Source: Arsenophonus sp052171895 (lineage in GTDB: Bacteria; Pseudomonadota; Gammaproteobacteria; Enterobacterales; Enterobacteriaceae). From it: a stretch of 64,000 bases of DNA. Positions 20,831 to 29,097 of this stretch are shown piece by piece (position 1 is the first letter of the stretch; each line of letters begins with the position of its first letter). The stretch is taken from NCBI GenBank assembly GCA_052171895.1, contig JBQMRN010000007.1, forward strand, positions 24,005 through 88,004. The letters run 5' to 3'. Under the pieces are notes generated by a model, which was given only the letters and a program-made list of their open reading frames with translations, did no database searches and was not told the DNA's origin. Position numbers and translations under genes: made by a program.

Positions 20831-23239
20831 ATGGCGATAAAAAAGTTGCTCATAGCAACGCTGCTATTTTGCAGCGCCCTTGCATATGGTTCAGATAGGT
20901 TTGTAGTACAAAATATTCATTTTGAAGGTCTTCAACGTGTTTCTGTTGGTACAGCATTATTGAATATGCCTATTCGGGTAGGAGATACGATTAATAATGA
21001 CTATATAGGTCGTACTATTCGAGCGCTATTTTCAACGGGTAATTTCGAAGATATTAGAGTTTTTCGTGATGGAAATACGCTAATAGTTCAAGTAAAAGAG
21101 CTGCCAACAATTGCAAGCATCACATTTTTTGCTAATAAGTCGGTTAAAGACGATTGGTTAAAGCAAACTCTTGATGCTTCTAATATTCGAGTTGGTGAAG
21201 TCTTAGATCGCACAAAACTGGCGAATATCGAAAAGGGTCTTAAAGATTTTTATTACAGTCTCGGTAAATATAATGCGATAATTAAAGTGCTAGTCACGTC
21301 GCTACCAAGTAATCGTGCTGACTTAAAATTAATTTTTTCTGAAAGCATTTCAGCTAAGATCCAACAGATTAATATCGTCGGTAATAAAGCATTTAGCACA
21401 GATGAGTTGGTAAATCGTTTTCAATTACATGATGATGTACCCTGGTGGAATTTTATTGCTGATCAAAAATACCAAAAACAAAAACTGGCTGGCGATTTAG
21501 AAACATTGCGCAATTTTTATCTTGACCGGGGTTATGCAAAATTTAATATCGATTTAAGCAATGTTAGTCTGACACCTGATAAGAAAGCTATTTATGTTAC
21601 TATCAATGTGACAGAGGGAGATAGATATACTATATCAAGCGTTGAATTAAATGGTGAAACCGCTGGTCATTATGATGAAATCAAGCAATTAATCACCATC
21701 AAACCTTCTTCGCTTTATAATGGTACTGAAGTCAAAAATATGGAGAATAAAATCAAGGATTTTTTTAGTCGTTATGGTTATGCTTATCCCCGTATTATTA
21801 CCCAACCTGAAATCAATGATGAAGATAAAACAGTTAAGTTACATGTAAATGTAGATACGGGTAGTCGTTTCTATGTTCGCCAAATCCGTTTTGTTGGGAA
21901 TCATGTTAGTAAAGATTCTGTTTTACGTCGTGAGATTCGCCAAATGGAAGGTGCTTTGTTAGGCAATGATTTGGTTAACCTGGGTAAAGAACGATTAAAC
22001 CGGACCGGTTTTTTTGAAACCGTCGATGTTGAAATGCAACCTGTACCAGGTACACCTGATCAAGTTAATGTTATCTATAAACTTAAAGAACGTAATACCG
22101 GTTCGATGAATTTTGGTATTGGTTTCGGTACTGAAAGTGGTATCACTTTCCAAGTCGGCGTTCAACAAAAAAACTGGCTTGGTACAGGTAATGCCCTTGG
22201 TATTAGCGCGAGAAAGAATGATTATTCAACTTATGCTGAATTATCATTAACAGATTTTTACTTTACCGTTAATGGTGTTAACTTAGGTTGGCGATTATTC
22301 TATAATGATTTTAGTGCCAAAGATGCCAATCTTTCACGCTATAATAACAAAACTTATGGCGTTGATAATACCTTGAGTTTTCCTTTTAATGAAAACAATT
22401 CGTTTCGAATTGGGGCAGGTTTTGTTCATAACTCTTTATCTGATATGAAAGCTCAAGTCGGCATGTGGCGTTATTTACAAAGTATGGGTAAAAATCCTAA
22501 TTTTGATGATAAGGCATGCTATAACGCTAATGATTTTAGCCTTAATTTAGGCTGGATTTATAATAATCTGGATCGTAATTTCTTTCCGACCACGGGGAAT
22601 AAAAGCTCATTAAATAGTAAAATTACTATTCCAAGTTCCAATAACCAATATTATAAGATTTGGTTTGATACATCGCAATATTATCCTATTGATGAAGATA
22701 AAAAATGGGTATTATTAGGTCGGACACAGTTAGGTTATGGTAATGGGTTTGCTGGTAAAGAATTACCATTTTATGAAAATTTTTATGCTGGTGCTGCTGG
22801 TATGGTACGTGGTTTCCGTTCTAATAATATCGGCCCTAAAGCAATTTATCTTGAAGAAAAAAAAGGTGTAGTAATAGTAAGTTCAAAATCAGGTACTCCA
22901 TTAACTGATGCTGTTGGTGGCAATGCAATGGCAACAGGGTCATTAGAGCTAATTATGCCAACCCCCTTTATTGATGAAAGGTATCCTAATTCGATCAGAA
23001 CTTCTTTTTTTATTGATGCAGGGACTGTATGGGATTCAAATTGGAGTAACACTCCAGTAAGCTGGAGAACAGGAATGCCTGACTATGGTAAGGCATCCAA
23101 TATTCGAGTTTCAACAGGGATTGCATTGCAATGGATGTCACCGCTTGGTCCACTGGTCTTCTCTTATGCAAAGTCAATAAAAGATTATGAAGGTGACAAG
23201 TTTGAAGAGTTTCAGTTTAATATTGGTAGAACGTGGTAA
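20831..23239 (+). CDS. bamA: Outer-membrane protein assembly factor BamA
   Basis: Core of the BAM complex that folds beta-barrels into the outer membrane. 802 residues (E. coli 810). A signal peptide (MAIKKLLIATLLFCSALAYG) is followed by five POTRA domains to about residue 420. The 16-strand barrel holds the conserved MVRGFRSNNIGP lid-loop motif near residue 660. The C terminus, FNIGRTW, ends in an aromatic residue. It sits between rseP and skp in the standard order. Confidence 0.97.
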   Translation: MAIKKLLIATLLFCSALAYGSDRFVVQNIHFEGLQRVSVGTALLNMPIRVGDTINNDYIGRTIRALFSTGNFEDIRVFRDGNTLIVQVKELPTIASITFFANKSVKDDWLKQTLDASNIRVGEVLDRTKLANIEKGLKDFYYSLGKYNAIIKVLVTSLPSNRADLKLIFSESISAKIQQINIVGNKAFSTDELVNRFQLHDDVPWWNFIADQKYQKQKLAGDLETLRNFYLDRGYAKFNIDLSNVSLTPDKKAIYVTINVTEGDRYTISSVELNGETAGHYDEIKQLITIKPSSLYNGTEVKNMENKIKDFFSRYGYAYPRIITQPEINDEDKTVKLHVNVDTGSRFYVRQIRFVGNHVSKDSVLRREIRQMEGALLGNDLVNLGKERLNRTGFFETVDVEMQPVPGTPDQVNVIYKLKERNTGSMNFGIGFGTESGITFQVGVQQKNWLGTGNALGISARKNDYSTYAELSLTDFYFTVNGVNLGWRLFYNDFSAKDANLSRYNNKTYGVDNTLSFPFNENNSFRIGAGFVHNSLSDMKAQVGMWRYLQSMGKNPNFDDKACYNANDFSLNLGWIYNNLDRNFFPTTGNKSSLNSKITIPSSNNQYYKIWFDTSQYYPIDEDKKWVLLGRTQLGYGNGFAGKELPFYENFYAGAAGMVRGFRSNNIGPKAIYLEEKKGVVIVSSKSGTPLTDAVGGNAMATGSLELIMPTPFIDERYPNSIRTSFFIDAGTVWDSNWSNTPVSWRTGMPDYGKASNIRVSTGIALQWMSPLGPLVFSYAKSIKDYEGDKFEEFQFNIGRTW

Positions 23240-23298
23240 AACGTCAATTCAATTCATCGATTCGCTTGTGGTAAAGATCAAGAGATAAGGAGTTTAGT

Positions 23299-23790
23299 AT
23301 GAAAAAATTGTTGTGTGCAGCCGCTTTAGGTTTGATTTTATTCGTATCTGCCAGTGCTTATGCAGAAAAAGTTGTCGTTATTAACGTCGGGGAAATTTTT
23401 CAAAACATAGTAACCAGTAAAGCGGTATCTAAGCAACTTGAAAAAGAGTTTAAAGGACGCGTTGATGAGTTAGAAAATATGGAAAGAGATTTACAGGCTC
23501 AGGGGGAAAATTTGCAAAAAAGTGCCGCTAAACCTAATGAGAAAGATCTGCAAGCATTTGAAGCTAAGCGGACAGACTTTCTTAAGAAAGCACAGCAATT
23601 TGAACAAGATAACCAACGTCGTCAGCAAGAAGAGCGCAATAAAATATTGCAAATAATAAAGATAGCGACTAAAGCGCTTGCAGAAAAGGAGCGTTACGAC
23701 GTGGTGGTTGACATAAATGCGGTTCTCTATCCAGAAAACAGTTCAAACTTGAAAAATATTACCGATCTAGTTATTAAGAAGGTTAAATAA
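23299..23790 (+). CDS. skp: Periplasmic chaperone Skp
   Basis: Trimeric chaperone holding unfolded outer-membrane proteins in the periplasm for BAM. 163 residues with a signal peptide MKKLLCAAALGLILFVSASAYA and a long charged alpha-helical middle (residues 45-115) forming the tentacle coiled coil. Good Shine-Dalgarno (ATAAGGAG). lpxD follows after three bases. Confidence 0.94.
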   Translation: MKKLLCAAALGLILFVSASAYAEKVVVINVGEIFQNIVTSKAVSKQLEKEFKGRVDELENMERDLQAQGENLQKSAAKPNEKDLQAFEAKRTDFLKKAQQFEQDNQRRQQEERNKILQIIKIATKALAEKERYDVVVDINAVLYPENSSNLKNITDLVIKKVK

Positions 23791-23793
23791 TAG

Positions 23794-24831
23794 ATGGTTT
23801 CTATTCGATTAGCTGATTTAGCTAAAAAATTAGACGCGCAGCTACACGGAGATGGTGATATTATTATCACCAGTATTGCGCCTATGCATTTAGCGAAGGA
23901 AGGGCAAATTACTTTTCTATCATCGGTTAGCCGTTGTTATCTAACACAATTAGCAGAATGTAAAGCTGCTGCTGTGGTATTAAAGCAAAAGGATCTACCA
24001 GATAGTAAAATAGCAGCATTAGTGGTTAAAGATCCTTATTTAGCTTATGCTCAATTAGCTCAAATTTTGGATACCACGCCTAAACCTGCACAAAATATCC
24101 ACCCTTCTGCGGTTGTTGCGGAAGATGTTCAGCTCGGTGAAAACGTTTCCATTGGCGTTAATGCTGTTATCGAGTCAGGTGTAATATTAGGTAATCAAGT
24201 TATTATTGGTGCAGGTTGCTTTATTGGTAAAAATGTCAAGATCGGGCAGTCTACGCGTTTATGGGCAAATATTTCTATCTATCATAATGTTGAAATAGGT
24301 GAACAGTGTCTTATCCAATCAGGAACAGTTATTGGTTCAGATGGTTTTGGCTATGCAAATAAAAAAGGGCAATGGATAAAAATACCTCAATTAGGTTCAG
24401 TTATTATTGGTAATAATGTTGAAATTGGTGCTTGTACTAGCATTGATCGCGGCGCACTGGATAATACAATTATTGGTAATGGGGTCATCATTGATAACCA
24501 ATGTCAAATTGCTCACAATGTGATTATAGGTGATCATACAGCTATTGCCGGTGGGGTAATTATGGCCGGTAGTTTGAAAATAGGCCAATATTGTATGATT
24601 GGTGGTGCTAGCGTTATTAATGGACATATGGAAATTTGTGATAAAGTTACTATAACCGGAATGGGAATGGTTATGCGTCCAATTAGTGAGCCGGGAATAT
24701 ACTCTTCTGGCATTCCATTACAGCCAAATAAGGTTTGGCGAAAAACAGCTGCTTTAGTTTTGAATATTAATGAAATGGTTAAGCGAATGAAGGTACTAGA
24801 ACGTAAGGTATTTATTAGTAAAGATAACTAA
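23794..24831 (+). CDS. lpxD: UDP-3-O-acylglucosamine N-acyltransferase
   Basis: Third step of lipid A synthesis: adds the amide-linked hydroxyacyl chain. 345 residues. An N-terminal uridine-binding domain (1-100) is followed by a left-handed beta-helix of hexapeptide repeats from about 105. The catalytic histidine is H241 in QIAHNVIIGDHTAIAGG (E. coli H239). Essentially abuts skp. Confidence 0.96.
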   Translation: MVSIRLADLAKKLDAQLHGDGDIIITSIAPMHLAKEGQITFLSSVSRCYLTQLAECKAAAVVLKQKDLPDSKIAALVVKDPYLAYAQLAQILDTTPKPAQNIHPSAVVAEDVQLGENVSIGVNAVIESGVILGNQVIIGAGCFIGKNVKIGQSTRLWANISIYHNVEIGEQCLIQSGTVIGSDGFGYANKKGQWIKIPQLGSVIIGNNVEIGACTSIDRGALDNTIIGNGVIIDNQCQIAHNVIIGDHTAIAGGVIMAGSLKIGQYCMIGGASVINGHMEICDKVTITGMGMVMRPISEPGIYSSGIPLQPNKVWRKTAALVLNINEMVKRMKVLERKVFISKDN

Positions 24832-24856
24832 ATACTGCATATAGATTTGTTAATTG

Positions 24857-24899
24857 CGGCCTGCAGAATACCTTATTTAGGTAGGGTTAAAGCAGGCCG
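24857..24899 (+). promoter_or_regulatory. Two-tier inverted repeat between lpxD and fabZ
   Basis: CGGCCTGC (24857-24864) and GCAGGCCG (24892-24899) are perfect 8-base arms. Between them TACCT/AGGTA (24869-24873, 24879-24883) form a second small hairpin. It lies in the only sizeable gap of the proximal operon and could be an attenuator or RNA-processing site. There is no T run directly after it. Confidence 0.45.
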
Positions 24900-24947
24900 A
24901 ATTATTCATATTTAATTTTTTAAATTTAAACAAGAAGAGTCTTTTCT

Positions 24948-25400
24948 ATGAGTGATAAATATACTCTGGATATAGAAGAAATTTTAGGGTTATTACCACA
25001 TCGCTATCCTTTTTTATTAGTTGATCGTGTATTGGATTTTGAAGAAGGAAAATTTTTACGTGCAGTAAAAAATGTCTCTTTTAATGAACCTTTTTTTCAA
25101 GGTCATTTTCCTGGTAAGCCAATATTTCCTGGAGTATTAATTCTTGAGGCTATGGCTCAAGCAGCTGGTATTTTAGCTTTCAAGAGTGTTGGAAAATTAG
25201 AGCCTGGTGAACTATATTATTTTGCTGGTATTGACGAGGCAAGATTTAAACATCCTGTTCAACCTGGCGATCAGATGATCTTTGAGGTAATGTTTGTTAA
25301 AACAAAGCGTGGTTTAACGCTTTTTAAAGGTGTTACAAAAGTGGATGGAAAAGTTGTTTGTGAAGCGACAATGATGTGTGCTCGTAGCCAAGAAGCATAA
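24948..25400 (+). CDS. fabZ: 3-hydroxyacyl-ACP dehydratase FabZ
   Basis: Dehydrates beta-hydroxyacyl-ACP in fatty-acid elongation and competes with LpxA/LpxD for hydroxymyristoyl-ACP. 150 residues with the hot-dog fold active site: H53 in FQGHFPGKPIFPG and E67 in LILEAMAQA. AGAAGAG lies upstream of the ATG. lpxA starts 13 bases after its stop. Confidence 0.96.
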   Translation: MSDKYTLDIEEILGLLPHRYPFLLVDRVLDFEEGKFLRAVKNVSFNEPFFQGHFPGKPIFPGVLILEAMAQAAGILAFKSVGKLEPGELYYFAGIDEARFKHPVQPGDQMIFEVMFVKTKRGLTLFKGVTKVDGKVVCEATMMCARSQEA

Positions 25401-25413
25401 AATGAGAGCTGAT

Positions 25414-26211
25414 ATGATTAATAAAACAGCGATTATTCATCCTTCTTCTATTATCGAAGAGGGCGCGATTATCGGTGTAAATGTCCGTATAGGCCCGTTT
25501 TGTTATATTGGTTCTCAGGTTGACATTGGTGCAGATACAACACTTAAATCTCATGTGGTTGTCAATGGTAATAGCAAAATTGGTTGTAATAACCAGATAT
25601 TTCAGTTTGTCACTATAGGTGAAATTAATCAGGATCTAAAATATCAAGGAGAGCTAACTCAAGTTGAGATTGGTGATCGTAATCGTATTAGGGAGAGTTG
25701 TACTATTCACCGTGGTACCCTACAAGGCGGAGGTTTAACAAAAATAGGTAATGATAATCTATTGATGGTAAATACCCATATTGCCCATGATTGTTTGCTA
25801 GGGAATTATTGTATTATTGCTAATAACGGTACGCTTGGAGGACATGTTAAACTGGATGATTATGCCATTATTGGTGGCATGAGTGCGGTGCATCAATTTT
25901 GTCAAATTGGTGCTTATGTTATGGTTGGTGGTTGTTCTGGTGTTGCCCAAGATATTCCACCTTATATCATTGCGCAAGGTAATCATGCAACTCCTTATGG
26001 AGTGAATATTGAAGGTTTAAAACGTCGAGGCTTTGATAAAGAATCACTACATGCGATTAGGAATGCATATAAGATCCTTTACCGTTGTGGTAAAACGCTA
26101 GACCAGGCTAGAGAAGAATTGCTCATTCTAGGTGAAAATAATCGACAGGTAAAAATACTGAGTAATTTTTTAGAGAATTCAGCGCAATCTAACCGGGGGA
26201 TTATTCGTTAA
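25414..26211 (+). CDS. lpxA: UDP-N-acetylglucosamine acyltransferase
   Basis: First step of lipid A synthesis. 265 residues starting MINKTAIIHPSSIIEEGA, matching E. coli MIDKSAFVHPTAIVEEGA. An upstream in-frame ATG overlapping fabZ is rejected. Hexapeptide-repeat beta-helix; catalytic H125 in THIAHDC. The VHQFC and CSGVAQDIPPY segments are intact. Normally followed directly by lpxB, here separated by an IS481 copy. Confidence 0.96.
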   Translation: MINKTAIIHPSSIIEEGAIIGVNVRIGPFCYIGSQVDIGADTTLKSHVVVNGNSKIGCNNQIFQFVTIGEINQDLKYQGELTQVEIGDRNRIRESCTIHRGTLQGGGLTKIGNDNLLMVNTHIAHDCLLGNYCIIANNGTLGGHVKLDDYAIIGGMSAVHQFCQIGAYVMVGGCSGVAQDIPPYIIAQGNHATPYGVNIEGLKRRGFDKESLHAIRNAYKILYRCGKTLDQAREELLILGENNRQVKILSNFLENSAQSNRGIIR

Positions 26212-26213
26212 CT

Positions 26214-27290
26214 GTTTGGTCCAGGATTATTATATATAGACCCTCCTCGCTAAGCCCTATTCATAGGAATAGGGCCTACTGATAGGATATTATTGATGGT
26301 ATATATCATGATAATAAGGCTTTATCGTTAAGCAATTAAAATACCTAAAATCAGAGCTGATCTTTAGGTAAACAAAAAGCCTGAATCTATTTTGGCTAAG
26401 CCTTATGGGATATTCGAACTTATCTTTAATTAAAGGATAAAACGAGATAATGTTGATTATCATAGCCATATTGTTGTCAATCGTTCGGAGACGGAGATAT
26501 TTGCCCCCTCAGGAAGCTGTAGTTGTTTTTCTCCCTCTCGCCAATCTGCTTGTAGTTGTATGCAAATTTCTGAACCCCAGTTTCTATTTCGATCTGGAAT
26601 AGATCGCTGTTTATGGAGGCTAGGACTGGTGGAATTTGCGTGAAATGAGGCAAAGGGGTGGAGAAGGAGGAGAGCCCCATGAAGAGATAAAGTATAAAGC
26701 GTTTAAAAGCTACGAGCCTGATTATCTGCACGTAGATGTGAAATATTTCCCGTAAATTTCAAGGGAAATTTCACGATGTTATCTTTTTGTAGGCATAGAT
26801 CGCGAAATTCAATGGATTTTTATTCGTTTTTATAAGGCCAAGATCCTGACTAATGCTTGATACTTTTTAGGTGATCTTAACTGAGCATCTTCCATGGCTA
26901 TCCATTGGGTACTTACAAACAATGGTAAAAAATTTATAGGCCACCTTTTGGTCTGTAAAAACGTTCAGCTACTGGAAAACATGAATTCACCCGTTTGTGT
27001 ACAGAGCTTTGTTGTGTATAGAGCTTGGTATAGAACATCAACTTTAGCCAATTGATCCATCCTTAACCGAATGGTATGCTTGAGCAATTTAATTAGCGTA
27101 TAAAAGATGACTACAAAGCTATTATTTCAATTCTGGTCAAGAGCTTGAGATCACTCTGTATCGATAAGTTTGCCTGTTAATCAAGAATTATTCCAATCAG
27201 TATTGGGTAGTAAAACTCTATTACAGTCTATGAAAGATTGGTTTAAAGTTAAACCTGAATTATAAAAAATATACTATCTTCCGGGATATG
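26214..27290 (+). mobile_element. IS481-family element, decayed, between lpxA and lpxB
   Basis: Begins TGTTTGGTCCAGGATTATTATATATAGACC right at the lpxA stop and is collinear with the copy at 16698-17765 (CTGAATCTATTTTGGCTAAG N-terminal region, VLTNNGKKFIG-like region near 26910, LGSKTLLQSMKDWFKVKPEL near 27205-27260). Multiple frameshifts and stops. Same orientation as the operon it interrupts. Confidence 0.8.
27238..27266 (+). promoter_or_regulatory. Candidate outward promoter in IS481 end, facing lpxB
   Basis: TTGGTT (27238-27243), exactly 17 bases, then TATAAA (27261-27266), about 57 bases before the lpxB start. This is a better -10 than in the other copies of the same IS end. It could drive lpxB-dnaE-accA downstream of the insertion. 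Inferred from sequence only. Confidence 0.45.
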
Positions 27291-27323
27291 AGAGTTAACA
27301 AGCAATCTGAATAGGAGAAATCT

Positions 27324-28496
27324 TTGGCAAATACTCATCAAGTTGTAATTCAACAACGACCTTTGATTATTGGTCTCGTTGTTGGAGAAATATCAGGCGA
27401 CATACTTGGTGCAGGGCTTATTGGTGCACTAAAACAGCAAGTCCCTAATGCGCGTTTTGTTGGTGTCGCAGGTCCATTAATGCGAGCAGAGGGCTGTGAG
27501 GCTTGGTATGAAATGGAAGAATTTGCTGTGATGGGGATTGTTGAAGTTTTGGGACGACTTGCACGCTTATTACAAATTCGCGCTAACTTAACTAGGTGTT
27601 TTTCTAAATTGCAGCCTGATGTATTTGTTGGGATAGATGCGCCTGACTTTAATATTACCCTTGAATGGAAATTAAAACAAAAAGGTATAAAAACTATTCA
27701 TTACGTCAGTCCTTCTGTTTGGGCCTGGAGACAGGATCGTATTTTCAAGATAAGAAAGGCAACCGACCTAGTGCTTGCTTTGTTACCCTTTGAAAAAAGG
27801 TTTTATGACCGCTACAATATTCCCTGTCGTTTTATCGGGCATACTATGGCTGATAGTATACCGCTACAGCCTGATAAGAAGGGTGCTAGAGCACAACTCA
27901 ATATAACCAATGATGCTAAGTGTTTGGCCATCTTGCCGGGTAGCCGTCGTGCTGAAGTTGAAATACTGAGTGCTAATTTTTTGCACGCTGCACAAATTTT
28001 GATAAAGGATTTTCCTTATTTACAAATCTTAGTTCCTGTTGTTAACCAACAACGTTGGCAACAATTTGAAGCGATTTATCAAGAGATTTCGCCAGCTTTA
28101 CCACTGAAAATTTTAGATGGTAAAGCGCAGATAGCTATGATTGCAGCCGATGTAACTTTATTAGCTTCAGGGACAGCTTCATTAGAATGTATGCTAGCAA
28201 AGTGTCCGATGGTAGTTGGATATCGAATGAAACCAGTGACTTATTGGCTAGCTAAACGCCTGGTTAAAATTCCTTTTATTTCATTGCCTAATTTATTGGC
28301 AGGCGAAGAGTTGGTTAAAGAATTTATTCAGGAAGATTGTCAACCTGAACGATTAGCCGGCTCACTTAAGTCCTTACTGATAGATAAAAAAAAGGTTAAC
28401 CAGCTAAAACAAACCTTCTTGCAATTACATAAAAGTATCCTTTGCCATGCAGATCAACAAGCAGCAGAAGCAGTCTTGGAGCTAAGTAAAAAATGA
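27324..28496 (+). CDS. lpxB: Lipid-A-disaccharide synthase
   Basis: Glycosyltransferase (GT19) joining UDP-diacylglucosamine and lipid X. 390 residues from a TTG start at 27324 with GGAGAA at 27314. Signatures are intact: VGEISGDILGAGLI, NARFVGVAGPLM, YVSPSVWAWRQ, LLPGSRRAEVEILS and LASGTASLECMLAKCPMVVGY. Its stop (TGA, 28494-28496) overlaps the ATG of the dead rnhB. Confidence 0.96.
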   Translation: MANTHQVVIQQRPLIIGLVVGEISGDILGAGLIGALKQQVPNARFVGVAGPLMRAEGCEAWYEMEEFAVMGIVEVLGRLARLLQIRANLTRCFSKLQPDVFVGIDAPDFNITLEWKLKQKGIKTIHYVSPSVWAWRQDRIFKIRKATDLVLALLPFEKRFYDRYNIPCRFIGHTMADSIPLQPDKKGARAQLNITNDAKCLAILPGSRRAEVEILSANFLHAAQILIKDFPYLQILVPVVNQQRWQQFEAIYQEISPALPLKILDGKAQIAMIAADVTLLASGTASLECMLAKCPMVVGYRMKPVTYWLAKRLVKIPFISLPNLLAGEELVKEFIQEDCQPERLAGSLKSLLIDKKKVNQLKQTFLQLHKSILCHADQQAAEAVLELSKK

Positions 28497-29089
28497 ATAA
28501 TTTTATTTATCCTAGAGCAAAATTTATTGCTGGTGTTGATGAGGTTGGTCGAGGACCTTTAGTCGGAGCAGTGATAACAGCCACAGTGTAGATCCAAAAC
28601 AGCCAATAATAGGATTAGCTAATTCTAAAAAATTAACTGAAAATGGCATAGTAATATACTATATATTGAGATTTAAGACAAAGCATTATCTTGGAGTATT
28701 GGGCGTGTGCAGTGGCAAAAGAGATAGATAATATCAATATATTTCAGTCCACTTTTTACCCATGTATACGGAGTGAAGGGACTTATCACTATGCATGATT
28801 TTATTTTAAAAGATGGCAATAAGATCCCAGCTTTTCCTGTACCTTCTCAGGCGATTATTAAAGGTGACAGTTTAGTGCAAAAAATTAGTGCCGCATCAAT
28901 ATTACCAAAAGTGATCTGAGATAGAGAAATGAGAGACTTAGATATCCTTTTCCAGAGTATGCTTTTTCTCAACATAAAGGCTATCCAACGGTATTTTATC
29001 TAGAAAAACTAGCTCAACATGGTCAAATACAGTTTCATCGCAAAAGATTTGCCCATCTTCGCCGAAGACTGAATTGTAAAAATATATAG
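28493..29089 (+). pseudogene. rnhB: Ribonuclease HII, pseudogene
   Basis: ATG overlaps the lpxB stop. The first 30 residues (FIAGVDEVGRGPLVGAVITA) keep the active-site aspartate and DEVGRGPL motif, then TAG and many frameshifts follow. Later fragments (LANSKKLTE, STGAASI-like, SQHKGYPT, RRRLNCKNI) match RnhB to its C terminus. Removal of misincorporated ribonucleotides by this enzyme is lost. Confidence 0.93.
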
Positions 29090-29097
29090 TTAAGAAA

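Noticed and set aside
22846..23052. Minus-strand ORF inside bamA, and similar antisense ORFs in lpxD, lpxA, dnaE, tilS and murA
   Set aside because: Each is fully contained in a conserved essential gene on the other strand, without its own ribosome-binding site or family match.
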